This document shows, piece by piece, positions 1 through 10,420 of a DNA stretch of 64,000 nucleotides. Source of the DNA: Bolinopsis microptera. Lineage: Eukaryota; Ctenophora; Tentaculata; Lobata; Bolinopsidae. The position numbers and the translations under genes are program-made. The stretch covers positions 1,963,096 through 2,027,095 of the forward strand of contig NC_087080.1 in NCBI RefSeq assembly GCF_026151205.1. Direction: 5' to 3'. Under the pieces are notes generated by a model. It was not told where the DNA came from and searched no databases. It worked only from the letters and a program-made list of their open reading frames with translations. Position 1 is the stretch's first letter. Each line of letters begins with the position of its first letter.

Positions 1-22
1 CTGAACCAAGTTCTCAACTTAG

Positions 23-3000
23 GTGACCGAATGGTCTGAGTGGTCTGAGTGTGACGCAGAATGTGGTCCAGGACAACAGACCCGAACTCGGAAAGTAGTG
101 GGAAGGATATGGGAGACAGTACCGTGTCCTGACCTAAAGGAACGTAAGGAATGTGGAGCAGGTTTGTTGTGACAGAGCAGGCCGTTTAATCTTATATTGA
201 GCAAGAATGCTGGATATAAAATTGACGGTACAGTGATATTATGCTATTGTTAGTATACCGTGTAGAGAGCCCAGAGAACACTGATTATGTTTGCTGTGTG
301 GTGCTGATAATATAGAATAATTATAATGAGATCTCGTGATATATATAATATGTCTTTAATGATTGAAGTTAGGAGATGCTAAAAGTGAAAGAAGTAGTGT
401 TATTTATTATCTGATTATGTGATTAAACCATCACCGTATAATGATGGTGTAGATTGTCTGTGTGTTTCACAACCTTCATGTAACCAAAGTATTTCACAAC
501 AATTTCAGTAGATCTAGTGGGCGTCTCCATGACCAGCCCGGACAGATACACATTCAGCATTAACAAAGGACGTCTAACAAAAGGTAGTGGGATCAAGATA
601 AAAGGAGCATTTTCTGGTAGATATCGCGGGGTTGTGGGAGTTAACCTTCTCACTAACTCTGGAGATACTGTCTGCAGGATTGCACTGAGGTAGGTTTATC
701 TTACTAGGGCTGGAAAATCGGTCTTCTTTATAATTATCCAAGCTTAGACGGTTGGTTTTATACTTATTTCAATATTTGTTGAACTCTAAGTCAGTAATTT
801 TGTGCAGATTTCAATGTGCAAATGTCATGTTTGATCTTTTGGTAAATTATTGCTGGAAACCATTTAATGCTATTTCAGATTCGATGGTTCGGAAGAGGAA
901 GTTAAAACCTTAGGAGAAAAGAAAATAGCTTTTTACACAGTTTACAGCGGAAAGAAGCAAGTAAGCAGCTAGTAATGTTTATAAAATCTCACTTTGTAGT
1001 TATATTAACTACATATTAAGGCCAGAGGGGGGGGGTAAATGGCACTTTTCTAGTTTTCACATATTTGATAATAGCTGCTATAGACGAACAAGAAGAAAAA
1101 AACCGGATCAAAATCTGACCTTGCGCAATTCTTAGCTATCGCGCGCTAAATTTTGAGGTTTACCTGTAATTACATGTTAAACTGGATCTTTAAACGGCTG
1201 TAATTTTTTTGACCTTTCGATTCCTTAGTTGAGAAAACCGGCCACTCCCTGATCTTGAGGTTTGGTACAGTGGTTCCTTGGACAATTATCCTCATTTATG
1301 GTGCAGCGATTTTTTTTATTTGACTCGGTTCTCGAATTATGAGGTTAACCATGTCAAAAATTCGGAAAATTTAATTGGTTAACCTCATAAATCGAGAAAC
1401 GAGTCGAATAAAAAAATCGCTGCACCTAATATCTAGATACTTGTCCAAGGAACCACTGTACCAAATCTCAATATCAGAGGGTGGCTGTTCTTCTCAACTA
1501 AGGAACTGAAAGTCACACAATGTGTTTTGAGATAGATGCAATTTAGTGTTTTCAAAATTTTGAATATTCACTGGAATGTATCACAGTTCGTTAGTTAGGA
1601 CTTTCTATACACTTAACAACGTTTGCTTGATCAGACCTAGCCATCCCCTTAATGATTTTAGCCACTTTCAGTAGTTAATATCCTTGTATTGTAAAAAATG
1701 AGGTTAACCAAGACTTCTTGTAAACACTTACTGCTTAAAAGTAGTAAAAAATTGGTTGTTAACCTCGCTTCAGACCATTTAACACTGAGATTGGTTTATT
1801 AATATGTTATTATATATGTAGTAAAACATTTCCACAGTGTAACGAATAAGTTTTTGAGGTTAACATGTATTTGACTGGTCAGATATTCAAAAAATGAGAG
1901 GTTAACCTCATTTTTTAGCCATTTACGGATAAAATCTTCTACTAAAATATTATTATTATTATTATAAAACAGGATCTTACCGACAAAAATGATTATTAAA
2001 AATACCTTAATGCGGTAAACTGTACCCTTGAAAAAGATTTTCCCAACATCTGTTGCATGCAGCTATATCTCTAATTTCGTTCAATTCATACAAGTTGTCC
2101 ATTTGCAAATTTCTATTATTTAAATCACTTCTTAAAACCGATAACAAGTTCATTCTAGGTCTCCCCAATCTTCCAATGAATAAATTATCTGATTCAATAG
2201 CAAATGAGAGAGCCGTTTGGGCTGGGGTGTTCTCCATACTCCTGAGAATGTGTCCAAACATCTTCCACCGCTGGTGTTCAATACGCTTGGATAACTTTTC
2301 AACTTTGCACCTTTCATACAATGCTTTGTTGCTTATCATACCTTTAGGCCATTTGATGTTTAAAATGGACCTGAGGTGTCTACGATGGAGTGTGTCCATT
2401 TTCTCCATGGTTGCTTTCTTAGGACTCCAACTATTTGAGTTGTAAATCAATACAGATACAACTTGAGCATCATATAACCTCAGCTTTCTTTCAAGGGATA
2501 TTTTCTTACCAGACAGCCAAATTTTTTCAAAGTTCTTAAAAGCAATCTCAGCTAGGATTCTTCTTCTTTGAATGTCCTTCTCAGTACACAGTAAGGAACC
2601 TACTACCTAGTGACTTGTTACTTCGCCATGGTTCGTTATTAGCTAATGGCTGACCGTTTGTATCTTTATCAGATTTTTTCGCTAGGTAGAAGGTACTGAA
2701 TTCAGTTTTACTTTCATTTACTTGGAGGTTCCAGTCTTTGAGAATCTCCTTCACTGTAGGAAGGAAAATTCTCAGTTTCTCGATGTCCTCGTCAGCAAAG
2801 TCACAATCGTCTGAATATTCCCACTCAGTTGGAAAACCTAGTTCTGATACTGGTGGGTTTGGTCTCCCAGATACAGCTCTGAGGTGGTGTAAGGCTGCTG
2901 CAAGAATAAGTGTGAATAGCTTTCCAGATAAACTGTCACCTTAAAAGGCTCCGAGTAAACTTTCAAACTCTTCCGACAGTGAGGAGTTAACACGAACTCT

Positions 3001-6000
3001 AAGGAGAGTATTCGATAGAAGGTATTGAACTAAACGAATGTCGTCCTCCGAACAACCAGCATCTTTCAAAACATTGATGATAGTGTCCCTTTTCACGGTA
3101 TCAAAAGCTCTACTCATATCAATACCCATTTTGCTAAATGTCCATTTCTTCCTCATCACAACAGATATGAGCATTCTCTGAGCCCACACAATGTCAGAGC
3201 AGCTCCTACCTCTCTTGTAAGCACTCTGCCATGGCATGGTGTAGTTGTCAATTCTACTCTCAACCCGTTTTAAGGCAATTTGAGTGAGCATCTTCCTCGA
3301 TCCGTTTAACAGTGTAAGTGGCCTAAGGCTTGTGAGGGGACCCTTAGGTTTACCGGGCTTTTGTAGAGGAGTCACAATACCTTGTCCTATCGAACTTATG
3401 TATTTTTTCCCACTAAATGACTCGTTAATTGCCTCAGCATACTTCTCAAAAGTGATTGGATGGGCGTACTTTATCAGCTCATTCTGGAGATTATCTGGAC
3501 CACTGGCACGGTTTGATTTGAGTTTACTTGCAGCAAGTTTAACTTCAACTGGTGTGATGGGGTTATCAAGTGGTTTTGGATCGCAGGTAAAAGGTTGCAG
3601 GCCAGCTTCAACTCCTTCTGTTAGTTGTTTTTCGAAGAAAGATTTCGCTGTGTTTGCTTTCCCTAAATCAGTACCAATAGGTATGGTCAGTTCAAATCAC
3701 CTTTGTCACGTGATTATAGTTGTAGGCATTGCGATACCAATAGATACCTCACTGCGATATTGTGGTACATTACATAAGTAAGAATCGTATTTATATTCCC
3801 TACGGTACCAAAATGTGATAGTTAACCTCATTTTTTCATTTTCCCAAGATAAAAGAAAGTCAATCAACACGTCATCTATTTAGATATATGCATACCGGAA
3901 ACTAACGATGAAAATAATAGCTCTATCATTTGATCTATTCTCGCTATATCTAAAAAAAGAGGTTAACCTCATTTAATCACGTTTGGAAATTACTTTTTCT
4001 GATAATTATGAACCTAAAATTTAGAGTTAACATTTGCTGACCGAAATAACAAAAAATTATGGAGTGTAATAAAATATTAACCTCGATTTTATTAACCTCA
4101 ATGTTGTATAGTCAATTTTGTGAAAATCGGTTAACCTCAATTATTAAAAAATTTAAGCAGCTACAAATATGTGAATAGCAGCAATGTTTTTGTCATCAAA
4201 AGTTATATTGATTTAGAAAATAATATTTTGGTCGAAGTTTTTGACCCCTTACCCCCCCCCCCCCCCCTCTGGCCTTAAACTTAATACATAAAACGTGCCA
4301 AAGATTGCTGGTCTCAACTAATTTCTAAACAAAATTAACAAACTTAAAACATAGTTTTAAAAACCAGCACTATAACACAAAACCTAAAAATCCATTTCAG
4401 CTTCTAGAACCCTCCTTCGACATGTTTAACTACAACAGGGGGGAGATGATCCTCAATCTTAAAGTAGAAGACACGTTCAGACTTGATATAGACCAGGATG
4501 GAAAAGTCAGGAGGATAATATCTCAGATACCCGCCTACAACTCCAATCTTGTTACCAAGATAGAACTAGAGCGCATACACCCTTTTACCTTGAATTGGGA
4601 GAATCACTTGAGCATTACCGGTAAGTCGAGGAAATGTGTGATTTGTTGCAGTCACATTTTATTCTGCCTGGCCTTATTCAGGATCGTCCTGAAAGAATTA
4701 AGCGTCGACCGTCGCGTCGAACTGACCACAAATCAATCTATTCTCACTGATTGTGCATGATTAATGGAAACGAAGTTTATCCGTTATCAGTATTGTCTCA
4801 GTAATTAGCAGATGAAAAGAGAATTTAGCAGCAATCACAGAATCACAGTGATGTTTTGACCTTAAGTTAGACAATCCTTAAGTAAAGATCTTTAGAGAAA
4901 GATATGACTTAACTTGTATTGTGCGTTGTTTTCACTATTATATAGTTAAGAATTGTTCCCAATAATACCCACTAATCAGATGCTAGATGCGAAGTGATAG
5001 ATTGCAAGGTAACAGAGTGGAGCGAGTGGGAACTGGTCTACGATACTAGAGTTCGTACTCGCCGTATAGAGGTGTACCCTACTCGTAGTGGACAGCAGTG
5101 TCCTCTACTTCAACAGGTAAGAGACAGCAGTGTCCTCTACTTCAACAGGTAAGAGATGATATTTTAATGCCACTCCGTACTCAAGTTATGTTCTGAATTT
5201 ATGAATAAATCAGGCTCCGCTCGCGCTGCCTTTAACACTGTACACGAATATAAGTGCGGAAATGATCTTTAAAAATGTGTGTGTACGTTGTTCTGATCAA
5301 ATACTTTGTCTTCATAATACAAATGTTTTGCTTATATTGGTGTTGACATTTCATTACAGTATTTATTTTCCACTATTTCAGGTAGTTCCCTGTTCAGATG
5401 GGTTGTGTCCTGGAAGAGACTGTGAAGTCAGTGAATGGACAGGCTGGAGTGAGTGCCCTGTCTCTTGTGTTGATCTGGAGACAGATATTATTAATGTAAC
5501 CAGGAAACGCGCTATCATCACTAGACCCGATCATAGTAAGTTATCAGAGTGATAATTAGCGTACAAGTGCTCAACGTAATAAATAAACATAACAATATGC
5601 TGATTGCTTAGTTTAAAAGCTTATGAAATTTTCTGTGAACTATATCTATTTACGTTTTAGGCTCATAAAATGTCCTTTTCTGAGGACAGTTATCAAAAAT
5701 GGCTAAAAAATAACATAAGTACATGACGATTAATGATTCAGAATGATAAGACTTAACCTCAGGAGGAAAAGAGTGCCCTGGACTAGTTGAAACTAAACCC
5801 TGTGATCCCGTACCCTTACCCTGTACAAGTAAAACTGACTGCAAAGTAAGAATCAAGTTACTTTAAACTTATTCAGCAGTTTATACATCTTAGTATCTTT
5901 AGGTATTATAAGGTGATTGTTGAATGTCGATAAATCGTTATATCATTGCTTTAAATACCATAATAATTTCATGCAATAAACTCACAAAACGTTTTAAATC

Positions 6001-9000
6001 TCAAATCACAAAATAAGCAATTGAATCTCGGTTAGAGCTTGTAAAATAGTCTCAATTCTTCAAACTAGGTCAGTGAGTGGAGCCCGTGGGCATTCGGGTT
6101 TGTTGAAGAAGGAGCTGTTATACAAGAAAGGATGCGGACGATTATTACTGAACCTGAAAATGGCGGGAAGATATGTCCAGATCAGTGGCAGGTAGATTTT
6201 TCGTTCGTTCGTTTGTTGGATTTTATGATAATCTGAAACAAAAGTTTGTTAAATGATAGCTTCTGGTTAATATTACGTTGATTTCTAAGTTAAAATCATG
6301 AAATGTAACCAAGATTCCGGAAATAATATATTACTCTTAAAATATAACCTTATCTTCTTTGTATTAAAATAACATCAAATGTACTGACTAGTTCCGAGAC
6401 TGTTCTGAAGAAACGTGTTTACTAGACTGCAGACTTTCCCAATGGACCATCTGGGGAGAATGTTCGGGAAGTTGTATCTCTGATGAGAATATACCAATCA
6501 CAACTAGAAGAAGAACGATAGTTCAACAGCCCATAAACGGTAAGTTGAGCGATATTTTCTTTGCGTATAACATAGATCTTAGATTTAAAAGCAATCTTGT
6601 GCTATTGAGATTTTGTGAAAAGTTTTTAAATGTTTTCAGAATAACTTATATAAACTGAAGTTGAATAATGAATATTACTGTAAGCATTAAATTGTTAACC
6701 ATTTTCTGAAATTTGTTCACTCTTTATTGTAAGTGGTTTTGCTGACGGCTCTGAAATGTCTGAACACTTTTGCTTTTCAAGCTGAATTAAGCATTATTTT
6801 ACACAACTCAGGTGGGAAACAGTGCGAAAAGACACTGGAAGAAACACAACATTGTGAAAAACTCTCCGAATGCGAGAAAGAGGAGGAAAAGGAAAATGAA
6901 AAGAAAAAGAAAGAAAACGAGGCAGAGGAACAAGAAAAGGAAAGGAAAAAGAAAGAGGAACAGGAAAAACAAAAGAAAGAAAAAGAGGCTGCTGACGAAA
7001 AGGAAAGGAAAAAGAAAGAGGAACAGGAAAAACAAAAGAAAGAAAAAGAGGCTGCTGACGAAAAGGAAAGGAAAAAGAAAGAGGAACAGGAGAGACAAAA
7101 TAAAGAAAAAGAGGCTGCTGACGAAAAGGAAAGGAAAAAGAAAGAGGAACAGGAGAGACAAAAGAAAGAAAAAGAGGCTGCAGACGAAAAGGAAAGGAAA
7201 AAGAAAGAGGAACAGGAGAGACAAAAGAAAGAAAAAGAGGCTGCTGACGAAAAGGAAAGGAAAAAGAAAGAGGAACAGGAAAAACAAAAGAAAGAAAAAG
7301 AGGCTGCTGACGAAAAGGAAAGGAAAGAGAAAGAGGAACAGGAGAAACAAAAGAAAGAAAAAGAGGCTGCTGACGAAAAGGAAAGGAAAAAGAAAGATGA
7401 ACAGGAGAGACAAAGAAAAGAAAAAGAGGCTGCTGACGAAAAGGAAAGGAAAAAGAAAGAGGAAAAGGAGAGACAAAAGAAAGAAAAAGAGGCTGCTGAC
7501 GAAAAGGAAAGGAAAGAGAAAGAGGAACAGGAAAAACAAAAGAAAGAAAAAGAGGCTGCAGACGAAAAGGAAAGGAAAGAGAAAGAGGAACAGGAAAAAC
7601 AAAAGAAAGAAAAAGAGGCTGCAGACGAAAAGGAAAGGAAAAATAAAGAGAAACAGGAGAAAGAAAAGAAAGAAAAAGAGGCTGCAGACGAAAAGGAAAG
7701 GAAAAGGAAAGAGGAACAGGAAAAACAAAAGAAAGAAAAAGAGGCTGCAGACGAAAAGGAAAGGAAAAAGAAAGAGGAACAGGAGAAAGAAAAGAAAGAA
7801 AAAGAGGCTGCTGACGAAAAGGAAAGGAAAAAGAAAGAGGAACAGGAGAAACAAAAGAAAGAAAAAGAGGCTGCTGACGAAAAGGAAAGGAAAAAGAAAG
7901 AGGAACAGGAAAAACAAAAGAAAGAAAAAGAGGCTGCTGACGAAAAGGAAAGGAAAAGAAAGAGGAACAGGAGAGACAAAATAAAGAAAAAGAGGCTGCT
8001 GACGAAAAGGAAAGGAAAAAGAAAGAGGAACAGGAGAGACAAAAGAAAGAAAAAGAGGCTGCAGACGAAAAGGAAAGGAAAAAGAAAGAGGAACAGGAGA
8101 GACAAAAGAAAGAAAAAGAGGCTGCTGACGAAAAGGAAAGGAAAAAGAAAGAGGAACAGGAGAGACAAAGAAAAGAAAAAGAGGCTGCTGACGAAAAGGA
8201 AAGGAAAAAGAAAGAGGAACAGGAGAGACAAAATAAAGAAAAAGAGGCTGCTGACGAAAAGGAAAGGAAAAGGAAAGAGGAAAAGGAGAGACAAAAGAAA
8301 GAAAAAGAGGCTGCTGACGAAAAGGAAAGGAAAGAGAAAGAGGAACAGGAAAAACAAAAGAAAGAAAAAGAGGCTGCAGACGAAAAGGAAAGGAAAAAGA
8401 AAGAGAAACAGGAGAGACAAAAGAAAGAAAAAGAGGCTGCTGACGAAAAGGAAAGGAAAAAGAAAGAGGAACAGGAGAGACAAAAGAAAGAAAAAGAGGC
8501 TGCTGACGAAAAGGAAAGGAAAAAGAAAGAGGAACAGGAAAAAGAGGCTGCTGACGAAAAGGAAAGGAAAAGGAAAAAGAAAAAGAAAGAGGAAAAGGAC
8601 CAGGACCAGGACCAGGACCAGGACCAGGACCAGGACCAGGACCAGGACAAGGATAAACAGGATGAAGAAGAAGATTGTCTGATAACTGATTGGTCGCAAT
8701 GGACGCTCTGCGATAAGCCTTGTGGCGACGGGGAACAGCGTCGATCACGTATCCACGAAGCTCATGAATCAAGCGATTGCAAAAAACAGACGGAAAAGAG
8801 ACATTGTCAAATAAAACAATGTGAAAAGGAAGGAGATGAGGAAAAGGAAAAGGAAAAAGAAGGGGAAAAGGAAAAGGAAGGGGATGAGGAAAAGAAAAAG
8901 GAAAAAGAAGGGAAAAAGGAGCAGCAAGCGTGTAAAGTTGGATATTGGGCTGATTATTCGTCATGCGTTCCCGAATGTGGATCGAACAGGAAAAAAACCA

Positions 9001-9387
9001 GAAGCAGGCCTGTAACAGTGCTTGTGGATGGTGCTATTTGTCCCCCGACAACCATGACCGTAGACTGTGAGTTCAAGAAATGTGAATCATGTCCTGTAAC
9101 GGACTGGGGGAAATTTGGACCTTGTGATTGTAAAACGAAGAAACGTGCTGCTGAAAGAATAGTAGAAAAGGGAGGGGTCTGTATATCATCAAAGCGTTTC
9201 AAAAAGTGCAAGGTATCTAAATTTGAGTTATCTTATCGTTAATTTTCCACCATATCAACTCGTGCGATTTTATATTGCATCAAACGAATTAGAGAATAAT
9301 AATTGTTTAAAATGGTATTGCTTTTCAATACTTGATAAACTGAATAAAATATTGATGTTGAAAATTTCCCAGGGTTTGGATTGCTAG
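23..9387 (+). CDS. TSP1-repeat / galectin-like / Lys-Glu repeat protein (5' end outside window)
   Basis: Eleven exons: 23-161, 509-689, 879-960, 4401-4620, 4980-5116, 5382-5535, 5763-5845, 6069-6191, 6392-6539, 6812-9212 and 9373-9387 (stop TAG). Every junction is GT-AG and phase-compatible. Order of domains: a TSP1 repeat (VTEWSEWSEC start); a galectin-like segment of about 160 residues over exons 2-4, with the strand pattern ...VGVNLL...IALRFD...; four TSP1 repeats; a Lys/Glu array of about 540 residues; a run of Asp-Gln pairs; then three TSP1 repeats. The last exon adds only GLDC-stop, which supplies the closing cysteine of the final TSP1 repeat. The galectin HxNPR and Trp-Gly signatures are not visible, so sugar binding is doubtful. 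TSP1 repeats with paired cysteines imply a secreted or cell-surface protein; the signal peptide would lie upstream. One base is missing from an A run near 7954, so the array changes frame once. I do not recognise a named orthologue. Confidence 0.85.
1211..1515. repeat. Foldback with roughly 130-bp arms
   Basis: The left arm (about 1211-1345) is the reverse complement of the right arm (about 1375-1515). Both contain a CCTTAGTTGAG end, the string GTGGTTCCTTGGACAA, a GTGCAGCGATTTTTTT run and the TTAACC motif at the loop side. It is part of the larger TTAA-flanked element. Confidence 0.7.
2007..3700 (-). pseudogene. Non-LTR (LINE) reverse transcriptase fragment, RTE-like
   Basis: Read on the minus strand from about 3697 downward, the frame gives a fingers region (VTPLQKPGKPKGPLTSLRPL), a palm motif A with IDMSRAFDTV, motif B GDSLSGKLF and motif C with YSDD. 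A thumb and C-terminal region follows, with the RLGRPR and HILR strings common in invertebrate RTE-like elements. An in-frame stop at 2941-2943 sits immediately before motif B, where Gln is normal (CAA to TAA). A frame change occurs near 2600. The endonuclease domain is absent. It is a dead 5'-truncated copy, antisense to the host gene and nested in the TTAA element. Confidence 0.85.
5091..5154 (+). repeat. Perfect 32-bp tandem duplication spanning a splice donor
   Basis: The 32 bases at 5091-5122 recur exactly at 5123-5154 and include the end of exon 5 and its donor CAG|GTAAGA. This creates two identical donors at 5117 and 5149. Use of the first keeps phase 0 into exon 6. Use of the second adds 32 nt and shifts the frame. 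Confidence 0.9.
6945..8570 (+). repeat. 63-bp coding minisatellite (Lys/Glu array)
   Basis: About 26 copies of a 63-bp unit encode a 21-residue repeat close to KERKKKEEQEKQKKEKEAADE; the last copy is shortened. Most changes are A/G in the Lys and Glu codons, or GCT/GCA in the Ala pair. In the predicted protein the array is highly charged and probably forms a long single helix or coiled coil between TSP1 blocks. It is followed by about eight Asp-Gln pairs (8598-8650). Confidence 0.9.
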
Positions 9388-10420
9388 GCCACGATGGCTT
9401 CATAAAGATGGAACTGTTCTGGTTTTTAACCACTATTTAAATGTTGGGGCGGTAACGTTTTTAAATCGTGGACATGACAGAACACGTTTATGTAACACGC
9501 GATAACAAAATTGTACAAAAAAAGATTTGTTTCACATTTACTGCGACAGAATTGCGCGCCGCGTCATTTCAACTGCGCGCGCGTGAAGCTGACTATCGAG
9601 TAGGTAAAATTAATTTTTTAACTAACTGATACCCTGATTACAGCCATGACTGAAAGACATTAAAGTGCATTTTTCCTCTACTATCAAATGATATTAGTCA
9701 TATTTATCAATTCTGATTTATGCTAATAATAGTTGAATAAAATCCCTAACATAGCATATTAGCTATTAAGATGCTTAAACAACCTACGATATATATACAT
9801 TATAACCTGCGACCCTCCTTTTTATAACTTTGAGTTTTTTTGAAAAATCGTACGAAACTTCCATCTGTTATTTCTCATTCTTCGTGTAATTCATATCTTG
9901 TTATTTCTCATTCGTCTTATTTTCATCAATATTATGGTTTGACTGCTTAAAGTGTAAATTTATAGTAAATTGAATAGTAGCTTTGATTCAGGATTTTGCG
10001 ACGCGCACCGCCATTTTGTGATAGTGAACAGTTGAAGTGGTCTACTCCGCAGTAGAAATAACTTTGCAGCGTACAACGCCTCTTCCACAGGTACTCCCTC
10101 AAGAAATTTGCTTGAATCCGATCTGCTTGTTCACTAACGAAAGTTCCCTTAAGTGTATAGAGATATTGATCATGTTTGTGCTAGGGTCAATCCACGATTT
10201 TGATAGCAATGTGGGACTCGCCTGTGAAATTTTGGCTGAATTCTCCCAAGCCATTTCCAATGGCGGTAAGACTTTACGGCAATATGTAGAGTGGTCTGTG
10301 AAAGAGGCGTTACTTTGGACCGTTGTGTAGCTGTATTCATCTCAAGTCACAATTTGCTTTGTATTGATCAAAATTATGTGCAGTTAAATCGCCGACTTCA
10401 GTTCAGTATTAGTTCGTAAC
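9388..10420. other. Spacer between the TSP1 gene and SERBP1-type gene
   Basis: This holds the 3' UTR of the upstream gene and the promoter and 5' UTR of the downstream one. A GC-rich patch with repeated GCGCGC lies at about 9554-9585. No further convincing gene is seen. Confidence 0.5.
10008..10017 (-). promoter_or_regulatory. YY1-like site near the SERBP1-type gene start
   Basis: The string CCGCCATTTTG matches the reverse complement of the YY1 core (AAxATGGCGG). It lies about 400 bp before the ATG in a locally GC-rich stretch. YY1-type motifs are frequent at transcription starts of translation-related genes. It is a motif match only; the transcription start is not known. Confidence 0.3.

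Larger units (their letters stand above)
1020..4274. mobile_element. 3.3-kb TIR element with TTAA target duplication, inside an intron
   Basis: The ends are inverted: GGCCAGAGGGGGG at 1020 and CCCCCCTCTGGCC ending at 4274, each followed outward by TTAA (1016-1019 and 4275-4278). A TTAA duplication is typical of piggyBac-type insertion, but no piggyBac transposase is visible. The body carries many copies of GGTTAACCTC in both orientations (near 1340, 1378, 1700, 1757, 1897, 3818, 3960, 4084 and 4130). It also holds a foldback at about 1211-1515 and an antisense reverse-transcriptase fragment. The element lies wholly between two exons of the TSP1/galectin gene. Confidence 0.7.
509..4620 (+). 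other. Galectin-like domain encoded by three exons
   Basis: Exons 509-689, 879-960 and 4401-4620 encode one domain without the cysteine spacing of TSP1. It has the galectin order of strands: GRLTKGSGIKIKGAF, then VGVNLL, then IALRFD, a charged loop, then EMILNLKVEDTFRLDI and a final strand pair. The fold assignment rests on this pattern only. The canonical sugar-contact residues (His-x-Asn-Pro-Arg and the Trp-Gly-x-Glu stretch) are missing, so this could be a divergent galectin or another beta-sandwich. Confidence 0.45.

Noticed and set aside
2053-2445. 130-codon plus-strand frame
   Set aside because: Antisense shadow of the LINE reverse-transcriptase C-terminal region.
6812-7984. Lys/Arg-rich plus-strand frame over the array
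   Set aside because: Alternate reading of the same repeat; the flanking TSP1 exons use the Lys/Glu frame.
6777-8964. Three very long minus-strand open frames (over 600 codons) opposite the Lys/Glu array
   Set aside because: They are the mirror of a purine-rich repeat that contains no stop in most frames. Composition is only Phe/Leu/Ser/Pro and there are no splice or start features.
10037-10330. 97-codon open frame before the SERBP1-type start
   Set aside because: No family features, upstream of the well-supported start; probably 5' UTR or promoter DNA.
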